Below, one piece after another: positions 1 to 7,430 of a stretch of 32,618 bases of DNA. The position numbers and the translations under genes are program-made. Location: assembly GCA_011322365.1 (NCBI GenBank), contig DRNA01000206.1:1-32618 (forward strand), written 5' to 3'. The first letter of the stretch is position 1. Each line of letters begins with the position of its first letter. This DNA comes from Aeromonadales bacterium (GTDB taxonomy: Bacteria > Pseudomonadota > Gammaproteobacteria > Enterobacterales > GCA-002770795). The notes below the pieces were generated by a model. The model worked only from the letters and a program-made list of their open reading frames with translations, was not told where the DNA came from and did no database searches.

Positions 1-141
1 AAAGTCTTTTGACTCTCCACCAAATTTCCTGGCTAATACGGTACATAACGCTGCTGTCAGGGTTGTTTTACCGTGGTCTACGTGGCCAATGGTGCCCACG
101 TTAACGTGGGGTTTGTTTCTTTCAAACTTTTCTTTGGACAT
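1..141 (-). CDS. tuf: Elongation factor Tu, N-terminal part (runs off the window)
   Basis: The GTPase that delivers aminoacyl-tRNA to the ribosome. Only the first 47 codons are present. They read [20 protein letters not shown] and continue into the P-loop (GHVDHGKT), which is unmistakable for EF-Tu. The ATG lies at 139-141 with a GGAG ribosome site about 7 bases upstream. It follows four tRNA genes on the same strand, the thrU-tyrU-glyT-thrT-tufB arrangement of E. coli, so it is probably cotranscribed with them. The rest of the gene lies outside the window. Confidence 0.97.
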   Translation of the reverse strand, partial: MSKEKFERNKPHVNVGTIGHVDHGKTTLTAALCTVLARKFGGESKDF

Positions 142-213
142 TTTATTCTCCAACAATAGCAATTTTAGCGGATACAAAAAACCGGCGCAGCACTCACGTG
201 CAACCCCGAAAAC

Positions 214-289
<76 letters not shown>

Positions 290-388
290 AAACAAATATT
301 TGAGCACCGATGCGCTCACGTTATAATTCTCGTCCCTTTAATAATCCACACCTTTAATAAGAAGATGCAAAAGTTCAGAGAAAAACTC

Positions 389-462
389 TGGAGCGGGATA
401 GGGGAGTCGAACCCCTCTGACCAGCTTGGAAGGCTGGGGCACAACCGATATGCCAATCCCGC
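389..462 (-). tRNA. tRNA-Gly(TCC)
   Basis: A 74-nt cloverleaf with encoded CCA. The acceptor stem is GCGGGAT/ATCCCGC and the anticodon arm CCAGC-CTTCCAA-GCTGG gives anticodon TCC. It occupies the glyT position of the conserved tRNA-tuf operon. Confidence 0.97.
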
Positions 463-536
463 ATCATCTTTAGTTTCAGGCTATTAAACCTTTAAATATC
501 AAGAGCTTCCTTGATATTTACGACTACTACAAATTA

Positions 537-621
537 TGGTGGAGGGAGGTGGATTCGAACCACCGAAGGCGGAGCCGTCAGATTTACAGTCTGATCCCTT
601 TGGCCACTCGGGAACCCCTCC
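537..621 (-). tRNA. tRNA-Tyr(GTA)
   Basis: An 85-nt class II tRNA with a long variable arm and encoded CCA. The acceptor begins GGAGGGG and the anticodon loop TGTAAAT gives GTA. It occupies the tyrU position of the conserved operon. Confidence 0.97.
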
Positions 622-751
622 AATACAAAAATAACTCCGAAATCTACCTCATGAATTTATCATGTACTTCAGAGAGCGCGCATAATGCCAATATGATCAA
701 CAAAGATCAAGCAATATCGCTTCTGGGAACCATATAAATCCCACTAAAAAA

Positions 752-827
752 TGGTGCCGGCTGAGGGACTCGAACTCTCGACCTACGCATTACAAGTGCG
801 TTGCTCTACCAACTGAGCTAAGCCGGC
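752..827 (-). tRNA. tRNA-Thr(TGT)
   Basis: A 76-nt cloverleaf with encoded CCA. The acceptor stem is GCCGGCT/AGCCGGC and the anticodon loop TTGTAAT gives TGT. It is the first tRNA of the tRNA-tuf operon, equivalent to thrU. A 130-base spacer without a recognised gene separates it from the tRNA-Tyr gene. Confidence 0.97.
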
Positions 828-855
828 GCTGTCACTCCAAATAGGAGGGAGGCAA

Positions 856-884
856 ATTCTAGTGACTTACTGATTAAAATTCAA
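856..884 (-). promoter_or_regulatory. Sigma-70 type promoter of the tRNA-tuf operon
   Basis: On the minus strand TTGAAT (879-884), a 17-base spacer and TAGAAT (856-861) lie 29 bases before the first tRNA. The -35 box overlaps the last codons of the SPOR gene, so the stable RNA unit appears to have its own promoter immediately after that gene. Confidence 0.6.
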
Positions 885-1815
885 CGTCTTTACAACTTTT
901 TTTTGTAACTTCTGCAAGAAATTGGCCTTTCATTTCCATTATTTGGCTTTTTTTGAGTAAATCCTGAGGATTCTGTTGTGAAGTGAGCTTAAAAATAACA
1001 CGATAGACAATTTCTTCTCTTACTCTGTCGGCTATTTTCAGGCTTAGTTTGGGTAATTTTTTTCTGGCACGTTTAATAATGGTCTCTGCATTTACCCTGG
1101 AGGAAAACACACCAAGCGATATACCGCGTTGCCATTCACCTTTGGTAATCAAAAAGGCATCCATACCGGCTTTTTTAACCTGCTTAAGTTTCTTTTTAGC
1201 TATTTTATAATCTGATGCAGGTGCTACCATGGCAAGATATCCCGCCGGTCGAATTTTTGTAGTTTGTTGTTCAGTATAAGCAATCTCAGTTTTTTTCAGA
1301 AACTGCCCAAATTTTTTAGCCTGTATCCTTTTCAGCGGATTTAACGAATAGCATGTGGTAACAGGCATGGATTCTACATTGGTAGCTGATTCTTTTTGCT
1401 TATTATTCTTTTCCTCCAGGGCCTGAGGCACCTGATTAAGGTTATTTTCACCATCTGTAATGCCTGTTGATGGCTGAGTATTGGTTACAACGGTTTTATC
1501 AGGCTGTGTTTCTCCTCCATCCAAAGCCGATTCACCAGAACTTTGTTGGGCAACCAATTCTGTAACGGGTTGCTGTTGAATTGATTCTTCCTGCTTCATA
1601 GGTTTAGCCAGATTAGCCGAGAGAGTACTTTCTATTCGTTGCGGCTGAAGCTTTTTTTCAGCATGCTGAGGTTTAATAATTTGGATATGATCGGCATTAA
1701 TTGAGAGTGATTGTTTTTCATGCATCGCTTCGGTAGCCGGCTGATAACGTGTTAAATGCCAGATCAGAACACCCAGGTTAGCGAGGATTATAAGATACAA
1801 CAACCACTTTAACAT
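874..1815 (-). CDS. SPOR-domain-like envelope protein
   Basis: A 313-residue protein with an N-terminal membrane anchor (LLYLIILANLGVLIWHL, about residues 5-21). A long polar, Gln/Ser/Thr-rich linker follows to about residue 150, and then a C-terminal domain resembling SPOR. That domain has the typical GISLGVFSSRVNA segment near residue 232. SPOR domains bind denuded peptidoglycan glycans, often at division sites, and that family knowledge is the only basis for function here. The same type of gene sits between coaX and the tRNA-tuf operon in Pseudomonas. It starts 13 bases after coaX, so they are probably cotranscribed. The exact division role is unknown. Confidence 0.75.
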   Translation of the reverse strand: MLKWLLYLIILANLGVLIWHLTRYQPATEAMHEKQSLSINADHIQIIKPQHAEKKLQPQRIESTLSANLAKPMKQEESIQQQPVTELVAQQSSGESALDGGETQPDKTVVTNTQPSTGITDGENNLNQVPQALEEKNNKQKESATNVESMPVTTCYSLNPLKRIQAKKFGQFLKKTEIAYTEQQTTKIRPAGYLAMVAPASDYKIAKKKLKQVKKAGMDAFLITKGEWQRGISLGVFSSRVNAETIIKRARKKLPKLSLKIADRVREEIVYRVIFKLTSQQNPQDLLKKSQIMEMKGQFLAEVTKKSCKDVEF

Positions 1816-1828
1816 GCGATTACATTAC

Positions 1829-2638
1829 TCATTGATGTCGGATATAAAGGCCCTGTAACACCAGATCCCTGTGATAGCTACTTGCCATGTCTAGCTGGGA
1901 TGAAGCTTCCAGACCATCACCACCCGTGATTAACAATAGTCCATTTTGCTGTGCTTTGTGAAATTGCTGCCAGCGATTTTGTAAATAGTCCCGTATCATA
2001 AACTGACAACCCAAAGTGACCGCATCTGAAGTAGAATGACCATAGATCGCATCAGCTTCATCATTTCGTTTGTCATCAGCAAACATTTTCACCTGCGCCG
2101 TAGCTCCGGTTAACATTTTTTGAAGTAACTGAATACCCGGTACAATATGCCCACCCAGATGTTGTCCGCTCTCATCAATAGCATCGATTGTTATCGCTGT
2201 ACCACAATCAACAACCAAACAGGCCTGATGATATTTATGCCAGGCAGCAATCATTGCCAGCCAGCGATCAACACCCATCCTTTCAGGCTTAACATAAGCA
2301 TTGTGCAGAGATTGCCAGCATCGCTCAGATTTCTGTAATGTACATTCAATAGAAAAATGTTGTTTCATATAGGCCTGTAACAAAGCCCGATTTTCATTTT
2401 GACTAACGCTGGAGACCAAAACCTGTGAAAACAGGAGCTGATCCGTACCCTGTAACAGCCACTGGTTATGTGCTATTAATGAATGCCATTGATTAAGCGG
2501 CAGGTTTAGACTGTTAGATGCCAGTTGTATCTCAGCAGCCGGATCAGCAGGACTTTCTTCGTCACTTCTTACATCACCTTCTCTATCTGATAATGCCCAT
2601 TTGATATAACTGTTGCCCAAATCAACGTAAAGCTTCAT
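1829..2638 (-). CDS. coaX: Type III pantothenate kinase
   Basis: Catalyses the first step of coenzyme A synthesis, phosphorylating pantothenate. The 269-residue protein shows the ASKHA-fold signatures of CoaX: an N-terminal phosphate loop (YVDLGNSYIKWAL), MGVDRWLAMIAA near residue 120, VVDCGTAITID near residue 142 followed by GGHIVPG, and ITGGDG near the C-terminus. The length is normal for the family. It overlaps the 3' end of birA by 17 bases, so the two are translationally close. E. coli has the unrelated coaA at the same position, so CoaX fills that slot here, as it does in Pseudomonas. Confidence 0.95.
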   Translation of the reverse strand: MKLYVDLGNSYIKWALSDREGDVRSDEESPADPAAEIQLASNSLNLPLNQWHSLIAHNQWLLQGTDQLLFSQVLVSSVSQNENRALLQAYMKQHFSIECTLQKSERCWQSLHNAYVKPERMGVDRWLAMIAAWHKYHQACLVVDCGTAITIDAIDESGQHLGGHIVPGIQLLQKMLTGATAQVKMFADDKRNDEADAIYGHSTSDAVTLGCQFMIRDYLQNRWQQFHKAQQNGLLLITGGDGLEASSQLDMASSYHRDLVLQGLYIRHQ

Positions 2639-3680
2639 GTTTTTTTACTCTCACTTTCACTTCACCACTGGATAGTTTTTCCAGTCGCTCCATATTTATT
2701 GCCCGGTTATTATGCTGGTGTCGTTGAACTAACAGATGCCCTTCATTATCAATACCTCTGGCGATCCCGAAATAAGGGGAGCCGGATGCTGGAGTAACCT
2801 CAACACACTTACCTGTCAACATATCATAATCACGCCACCTTTGAATAATCTGATCAGGTTCATGAAGTACTTTCTGTTCGAGCTCAGCCCAATGGTTAAT
2901 GATTTCAGCCAGTAATTGATTTCGAGATAACTTTTTACTTTTCTTTCCCATTAACTGATTCAAACCCATCACCGGTTGTGCTATGGTCTGCATCAGGGCT
3001 TCGCCAAAATTGCGAGTATCGGACATATTTAAACCTACTCCAATGACCCATTTAATACCTGTCAGTGAGCTGGTTCGAGTTTCAACCAGTATTCCACCTG
3101 TTTTTATCAGATTATTATCATCCTCTACAACAATATCATTGGGCCATTTTAAGCGCAGCTGGTGAAATCCTGCAGCCTTCAGTACCTCCAGAACACAAAC
3201 ACCTGCAGCCAGACTTAACAGATTAAGCGCTGGATTGATATGGCTAAGCTGTCGGGAAAAGGAGAAGCTCAGGTGACTGGCCATCGGCATAAACCAGCGT
3301 CGCCCCAATCGACCTCGACCATCGGTTTGCCATTCAGCTGCACAAATGTTCAAAGAAGACGATGGTAATTCTGCAGTTAATAAATATTCATTGGTTGAAT
3401 TAATTTCTTCAAATAACTGGAGATGAATGGGTAGATCTGATTCTTTAAGATATCCATTGATAGCCGCCACATTCAATAATTCAACCGGCTCTCTAACCAT
3501 TATCTGTTGCTCTGTAAAAGATAAACCTGGAAATTGTTGTTGCTGCAGACGTTGCAGATAAAGTAAGAGTTCATCTTTTGATAGCAAGGTATTCTGTAAA
3601 ATTTCAGCAGGAGAAAATTCTCCACCTTTGCAGAGAATTTCTAAAACAGATAGGGTTTGAATATTTTTTTTTGGATGCAT
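2622..3680 (-). CDS. birA: Biotin--[acetyl-CoA-carboxylase] ligase / biotin operon repressor
   Basis: Attaches biotin to the biotin carboxyl carrier protein and, when an N-terminal DNA-binding domain is present, can repress biotin genes. The 352-residue protein begins with a winged-helix-like segment (roughly residues 5-65, TLSVLEILCKGGEFSPAEIL). The ligase core then has the biotin-binding GRGRLGRRWFMP near residue 120 and LRLKWPNDIVV near residue 172, and a C-terminal SH3-like domain follows. The presence of the N-terminal domain suggests a bifunctional enzyme as in E. coli. It lies 21 bases after murB. Confidence 0.95.
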   Translation of the reverse strand: MHPKKNIQTLSVLEILCKGGEFSPAEILQNTLLSKDELLLYLQRLQQQQFPGLSFTEQQIMVREPVELLNVAAINGYLKESDLPIHLQLFEEINSTNEYLLTAELPSSSLNICAAEWQTDGRGRLGRRWFMPMASHLSFSFSRQLSHINPALNLLSLAAGVCVLEVLKAAGFHQLRLKWPNDIVVEDDNNLIKTGGILVETRTSSLTGIKWVIGVGLNMSDTRNFGEALMQTIAQPVMGLNQLMGKKSKKLSRNQLLAEIINHWAELEQKVLHEPDQIIQRWRDYDMLTGKCVEVTPASGSPYFGIARGIDNEGHLLVQRHQHNNRAINMERLEKLSSGEVKVRVKKHEALR

Positions 3681-3701
3681 AACCAGACCTGTTCATTTAT
3701 T

Positions 3702-4712
3702 CTATCCACAAAATGGATAAGTGCGAACTTCCTTTTCAAGCAAAACCCCAAATGTCGACTGAACAGTCTGCTGGATCTCTTTTGCCAATGCCAGTAATTG
3801 TTCTGATTTTCCACCTCCAAAATGAACCAATACCAAAGCCTGATGCTGATGCACTCCCACAGCACCTTTGCGTAGCCCCTTAAAATTGACTTTTTCAATT
3901 AGCCAACCCGCTGCCAGTTTCCATTGTTTTTGTTGCGGGTAGGCAATCACATCAGGAAAAGCCTGCTTAATAACACGGTAATGCTCATCAGAAATTATCG
4001 GATTTTTGAAAAAACTTCCGGCGTTACCTAATACCCCGGGATCGGGTAATTTACTTTGTCGAATTTCGGCAACTTTAGCGGCTATAAATGCTGGCGTTAG
4101 ATTGTCGCTATGTTGAAAACTCTGGAGCGGCCCATAATCGAGTTGTGGATTTGGCGTTCGGGTCAGGCGAAGCCCGACACGTGTAATAACAGCAGCATCT
4201 TTAAGTTCTGTTTTAAAAATACTCTGTCGATAGGAAAACTGACACTCACCAGGTGTAAGACGAATAAATTCTCCTGTCTTTAAATGATAAAATTCCACCC
4301 AGTCAATAACATTGCTCAATTCCACACCATAGGCACCAATATTCTGCACAGGCGCAGCGCCTACCGAACCAGGGATTAAAGCAAGATTCTCTATGCCCCA
4401 CAATCCCTGAGAGACGGTCCACTGCACAAATTCATGCCAGTTTTCACCTGCCGCCACTTCGAGCAGACACCGTCTATCATTTTCATTCACCAGCTTTTTG
4501 CCCTTGATATTAATATGGGCAACAGCACAATCAAGTTTTTCCGGTAAGAGAAAATTACTGCCTCCACCGAGAATAAGACAGGGGGCATTACGCAATTCCT
4601 GCCGCAACAGCGGTAAATCTTCATCGCTATCAATGCTATAAAGCACTTTAGCATCACAGGGGAAGGCAAAAGTATTGAAATGAGTTAGATCGGCGTTAGA
4701 CTCAGTTTTCAA
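3702..4712 (-). CDS. murB: UDP-N-acetylenolpyruvoylglucosamine reductase
   Basis: An FAD enzyme that reduces UDP-GlcNAc-enolpyruvate to UDP-MurNAc, the second committed step of peptidoglycan synthesis. The 336 residues show FAD-binding LILGGGSNFLL near residue 46, the GSVGAAPVQNIGAYGVEL block near residue 115, the catalytic-serine region GNAGSFFKNP near residue 230 and the C-terminal LEKEVRTYPF. These mark a type I MurB like that of E. coli. The start is a TTG codon (4710-4712) preceded by GGAAC. No ATG is available before the conserved HFNTF segment, so TTG is very likely real. Confidence 0.96.
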   Translation of the reverse strand: MKTESNADLTHFNTFAFPCDAKVLYSIDSDEDLPLLRQELRNAPCLILGGGSNFLLPEKLDCAVAHINIKGKKLVNENDRRCLLEVAAGENWHEFVQWTVSQGLWGIENLALIPGSVGAAPVQNIGAYGVELSNVIDWVEFYHLKTGEFIRLTPGECQFSYRQSIFKTELKDAAVITRVGLRLTRTPNPQLDYGPLQSFQHSDNLTPAFIAAKVAEIRQSKLPDPGVLGNAGSFFKNPIISDEHYRVIKQAFPDVIAYPQQKQWKLAAGWLIEKVNFKGLRKGAVGVHQHQALVLVHFGGGKSEQLLALAKEIQQTVQSTFGVLLEKEVRTYPFCG

Positions 4713-4859
4713 AATAGTTCCAGTTCAAAAACAATGGTTAAAGATAGATGACAGCTTAAAGAATATTTAAACTGAACTCAACTCTCTGTGTCTACTCTCC
4801 AGGGGATCGTCCGAGGTTAAATATTCCAGGTGATTAATTGCTCAGATTCCATAGTATGA

Positions 4860-5579
4860 CTACACCAGATCCACATTATGATAAATATTCTGTACGTCAT
4901 CCAGATCATTGAGCATGTCGATAAACTTTTCGAACATTTCCTTATCCTCTTCATCGATCTGAGTGGTTACCTGAGGGATAAACTGGATTTCATCTACCTC
5001 AAATTCAATATCAGTAAAAGTATCCATCAGGGCTTTTTTAGCTTTAAAGTATTCATTATGGGGGGCAAAAACAGTAATATTGCCTTCTTCATTTTCAATG
5101 TCTGTGACATCAACATCGGCTGACATCAATGCATCCAGTGCCGCTTCCTCATCGTCCCCCTTAAAAACCAGGATGGCGCTGTGATCAAACATGTGGCTAA
5201 CACTTCCCTGAGTGCCAATCTTGCTATGCGTCTTGGTGAAACAAACTCTCACATCACCAAAAGTACGGTTTGGGTTATCTGTCAGACAATCGACGATCAC
5301 CATACAATTCCCAGGGCCATAACCCTCATAACGAGCCACCGCAAAATCTTCTCCACCACCACCTTTGGCTTTATCGAGCGCTTTTTCGATAACATGGCTG
5401 GGCACCTGATCTTTTTTAGCCCGCTCGATCAAGCCCCGTAATGCCAGATTGCCTTCCAGTTCAACACCACCGGATTTTGCACAAACATAGATTTCACGGC
5501 TATATTTGCTATAAATCTTGGCATTGGCATCCGATGTTTTTGCCATGGATTCTTTTCGATTTTGGTATGCTCTACCCAT
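4860..5579 (-). CDS. YebC/TACO1-family regulator, YeeN-like
   Basis: A 239-residue member of the YebC family. Members have been reported as DNA-binding transcriptional regulators and, more recently, as translation factors relieving ribosome stalling at polyproline. The N-terminus [35 protein letters not shown], the KGGGGEDF segment and [20 protein letters not shown] are diagnostic. The N-terminal pattern and the C-terminal QNIYHNV resemble E. coli YeeN more than YebC. The track ORF begins 14 codons earlier, but the ATG at 5577-5579 has an AAGG ribosome site and matches family starts. It appears to be a single-gene unit. Confidence 0.9.
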   Translation of the reverse strand: MGRAYQNRKESMAKTSDANAKIYSKYSREIYVCAKSGGVELEGNLALRGLIERAKKDQVPSHVIEKALDKAKGGGGEDFAVARYEGYGPGNCMVIVDCLTDNPNRTFGDVRVCFTKTHSKIGTQGSVSHMFDHSAILVFKGDDEEAALDALMSADVDVTDIENEEGNITVFAPHNEYFKAKKALMDTFTDIEFEVDEIQFIPQVTTQIDEEDKEMFEKFIDMLNDLDDVQNIYHNVDLV

Positions 5580-5603
5580 TTCACTACCTTTTAGAAATTT
5601 TTG

Positions 5604-5609
5604 ATTATA
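5604..5609 (-). promoter_or_regulatory. Probable -10 box of the YebC-family gene
   Basis: A perfect TATAAT on the minus strand lies 24 bases upstream of the start codon. No convincing -35 sequence is found at 16-18 bases, so only the -10 element is called. Confidence 0.35.
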
Positions 5610-5720
5610 GTGCACAAGCAATTAATAGAGGTGCCACTAGTAAATATGCATTTAGTTTACTATTTAGTGCCTTTAAATGTATAGCCGGAATACAGTAAGT
5701 TGAATACAAAGTTGTTATTA

Positions 5721-5739
5721 TTAAAAAAGCAGAGTCGCT
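5721..5739 (-). terminator. Weak terminator-like hairpin after the cytochrome gene
   Basis: Immediately after the stop codon the minus strand reads AAGC-GACTCT-GCTTTTTTAA. This is a very short stem followed by a run of T. It is a plausible but weak end for the six-gene copper unit. Confidence 0.3.
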
Positions 5740-6171
5740 TTAATGCGATTGAGGCGGTATTTTAGCGCCACTCTGATTGATCATATAGAGCATAGCTGAG
5801 ATTACTTCAGCATCACTACAATTACGACACCCTCCCCTGGGAGGCATTAAATTATTATTGTAGCCCTCAATTGCGTGGCGATACAATACATCCATGCCTT
5901 TGCTGATTCTAGAACTCCAGTCAAACTTATCATCTGGCATTGGTGCTCCCTGGGTGTTTTTAGCATGACAACCTTTGCAACGATAATTATAAATTACTTT
6001 ACCTGTTCTCCGGGGGCCTTTGTATACTTTCTTTTCATTTATTTCCTGCATAAACCCAGTAGTAGTGGGGAGAGTAGTTTTTTTTAATTGTGTGTCAGAT
6101 GCCATTGATAATATCGGTAAAAAAAACAGATATATTAAATAAAAGAGCAAGGTTGCATTTTTTTTATCCAT
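5740..6171 (-). CDS. Periplasmic monohaem cytochrome c5-like protein
   Basis: A 143-residue exported class I cytochrome c. A hydrophobic signal peptide (LLFYLIYLFFLPILSMA) is followed by one haem site CKGCH near residue 65. The likely axial Met is in LMPPRGG, and the additional Cys pair in GGCRNCSDAEV is typical of cytochrome c5. The track ORF starts 13 codons earlier, but the ATG at 6169-6171 has an AGGAG site 6-7 bases upstream and begins a clean signal peptide. It is the last gene of the unit containing cusBA, 32 bases after the preceding gene. It could carry electrons for the neighbouring redox proteins, but that is inferred from position only. Confidence 0.9.
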   Translation of the reverse strand: MDKKNATLLFYLIYLFFLPILSMASDTQLKKTTLPTTTGFMQEINEKKVYKGPRRTGKVIYNYRCKGCHAKNTQGAPMPDDKFDWSSRISKGMDVLYRHAIEGYNNNLMPPRGGCRNCSDAEVISAMLYMINQSGAKIPPQSH

Positions 6172-6203
6172 CAAAATCTCCTGTTTGTTCACTTCGTCTA
6201 AAA

Positions 6204-6668
6204 CTAACACCAGGGTATTTTAGCATCAATAGAACTACTTCGCGCAAATCCAGATTTTTTGAGTAAATCACTCAACATACCCTTATCAGTATAAATTGAG
6301 GCCACACCGTCAATCATATCAGTCCTTTCCATAAAAATATTTTTAACTTTTATCCATTTAGACTTTTCGAAATACTCTTTAGAAAATTTTATGCCTTCTT
6401 GTGCTAATTTCATTTTACAAGTTGAAGATTTTTTATCAACCACTGGCACAGAAATTCCAGAGAGAGTAATCCACATGTTTTTAGGGAATCCGGACCAAAC
6501 ATCTATCATCAGGTTAATACGATTAGCTTTTTCGACTTGAATATACTTTGCTGCATAACTACCTTGGTAAGCGTTAAACATATGTTTTTTATCATATTTA
6601 TTCGTCGCCGACAATGTTGATGGAATTGTTGCCATCAAAAAAACCAATACAATTATTTTAAATTTCAT
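6204..6668 (-). CDS. Exported nuclease-fold (SNase-like) protein lacking catalytic residues
   Basis: A 154-residue protein with a Sec signal peptide (cleavage near STLSA|TN). By eye it aligns over about 100 residues with staphylococcal nuclease: WITLSGISVP against FRLLLVDTPE, and IDGVASIYTDKGMLSDLLKKSGFA against [24 protein letters not shown]. All five residues important in the enzyme (Asp21, Arg35, Asp40, Glu43, Arg87) appear replaced. The OB-fold is therefore predicted to be kept while nuclease activity is not. It ends in IPWC, leaving a terminal Cys. It overlaps the preceding DsbA-like gene by 4 bases, indicating translational coupling. A ligand- or protein-binding role is possible, but the function is unknown. 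Confidence 0.6.
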   Translation of the reverse strand: MKFKIIVLVFLMATIPSTLSATNKYDKKHMFNAYQGSYAAKYIQVEKANRINLMIDVWSGFPKNMWITLSGISVPVVDKKSSTCKMKLAQEGIKFSKEYFEKSKWIKVKNIFMERTDMIDGVASIYTDKGMLSDLLKKSGFARSSSIDAKIPWC

Positions 6669-7357
6669 TTTATCAACTCTTTAGTAAAATTTAACTTCTT
6701 ATCAAAAATTTCATCTATTAAGAAGCTCATAACCTCTAACATTTCTTCCTGGTTTTTATTGTAAAATGGAGCGGTAATATATTCATTATTAATAACAATA
6801 GAAGGCACGCCACGCAAGCCATATCTAACAGTAAGAATTCTTGCATGACTCACTTTCTCCATAATGTCACTGGAATTATAAAGGGCAATAAATTTTTCTT
6901 TATCCACTCCTTGACTCTCAAAAAACTGACTTAATGAATATTCATTCAAATAGACTTTTTTATTCTGATGTATTGCACTAAATAATAATTTGTGTGTTTT
7001 TTTAATGATTCCCAGGTGTTCTGCTATATAATATGCTTTTGCTAGAGGAACCCAGTCTGGGGTCACTACAGCAGGTATCCTTTTCAATATGACTTTATCA
7101 CTATTTTCACCTATCCATCTTTCCAGCTTGGGTTCCAGCCGGTAACAGGATGGACAGGAATATAAAAAAAACTCTAGTACAGTAATCCTATCAGACTGCA
7201 ATCCCGGTTGCTTCTTTTTATCTCCCTTTAGCTTTGTATAGTTTGAATTTTCGTGAAATATTCTTTTAGTATAGTCAGTTTTATCTGAATCTCGTACGGT
7301 TTCATTACCTGCGACATTTAATATCATAATTGAAATTGATAATAACAATATTTTCAT
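6665..7357 (-). CDS. DsbA-like periplasmic thiol:disulfide oxidoreductase
   Basis: A 230-residue thioredoxin-fold protein with a signal peptide (MKILLLSISIMILNVAG). The active site is FLYSCPSCYRLEP near residue 68, a CPSC variant of the CPHC in DsbA. An all-helical insert follows, then YGLRGVPSIVINNEY carrying the cis-proline. DsbA proteins introduce or shuffle disulfides in the periplasm. The Ser in place of His should change redox potential, and that is inference. The gene lies 73 bases after cusA and overlaps the next gene by 4 bases. Clients could include the Cys-containing products of the same island. No DsbB is seen in the window. Confidence 0.88.
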   Translation of the reverse strand: MKILLLSISIMILNVAGNETVRDSDKTDYTKRIFHENSNYTKLKGDKKKQPGLQSDRITVLEFFLYSCPSCYRLEPKLERWIGENSDKVILKRIPAVVTPDWVPLAKAYYIAEHLGIIKKTHKLLFSAIHQNKKVYLNEYSLSQFFESQGVDKEKFIALYNSSDIMEKVSHARILTVRYGLRGVPSIVINNEYITAPFYNKNQEEMLEVMSFLIDEIFDKKLNFTKELIK

Positions 7358-7430
7358 AAGTAAGTTTCTATTTTTCGTTTTTTCTGTTTAACAATCATTA
7401 TCCATTCACTTTATTATTTACCGTATAAAA

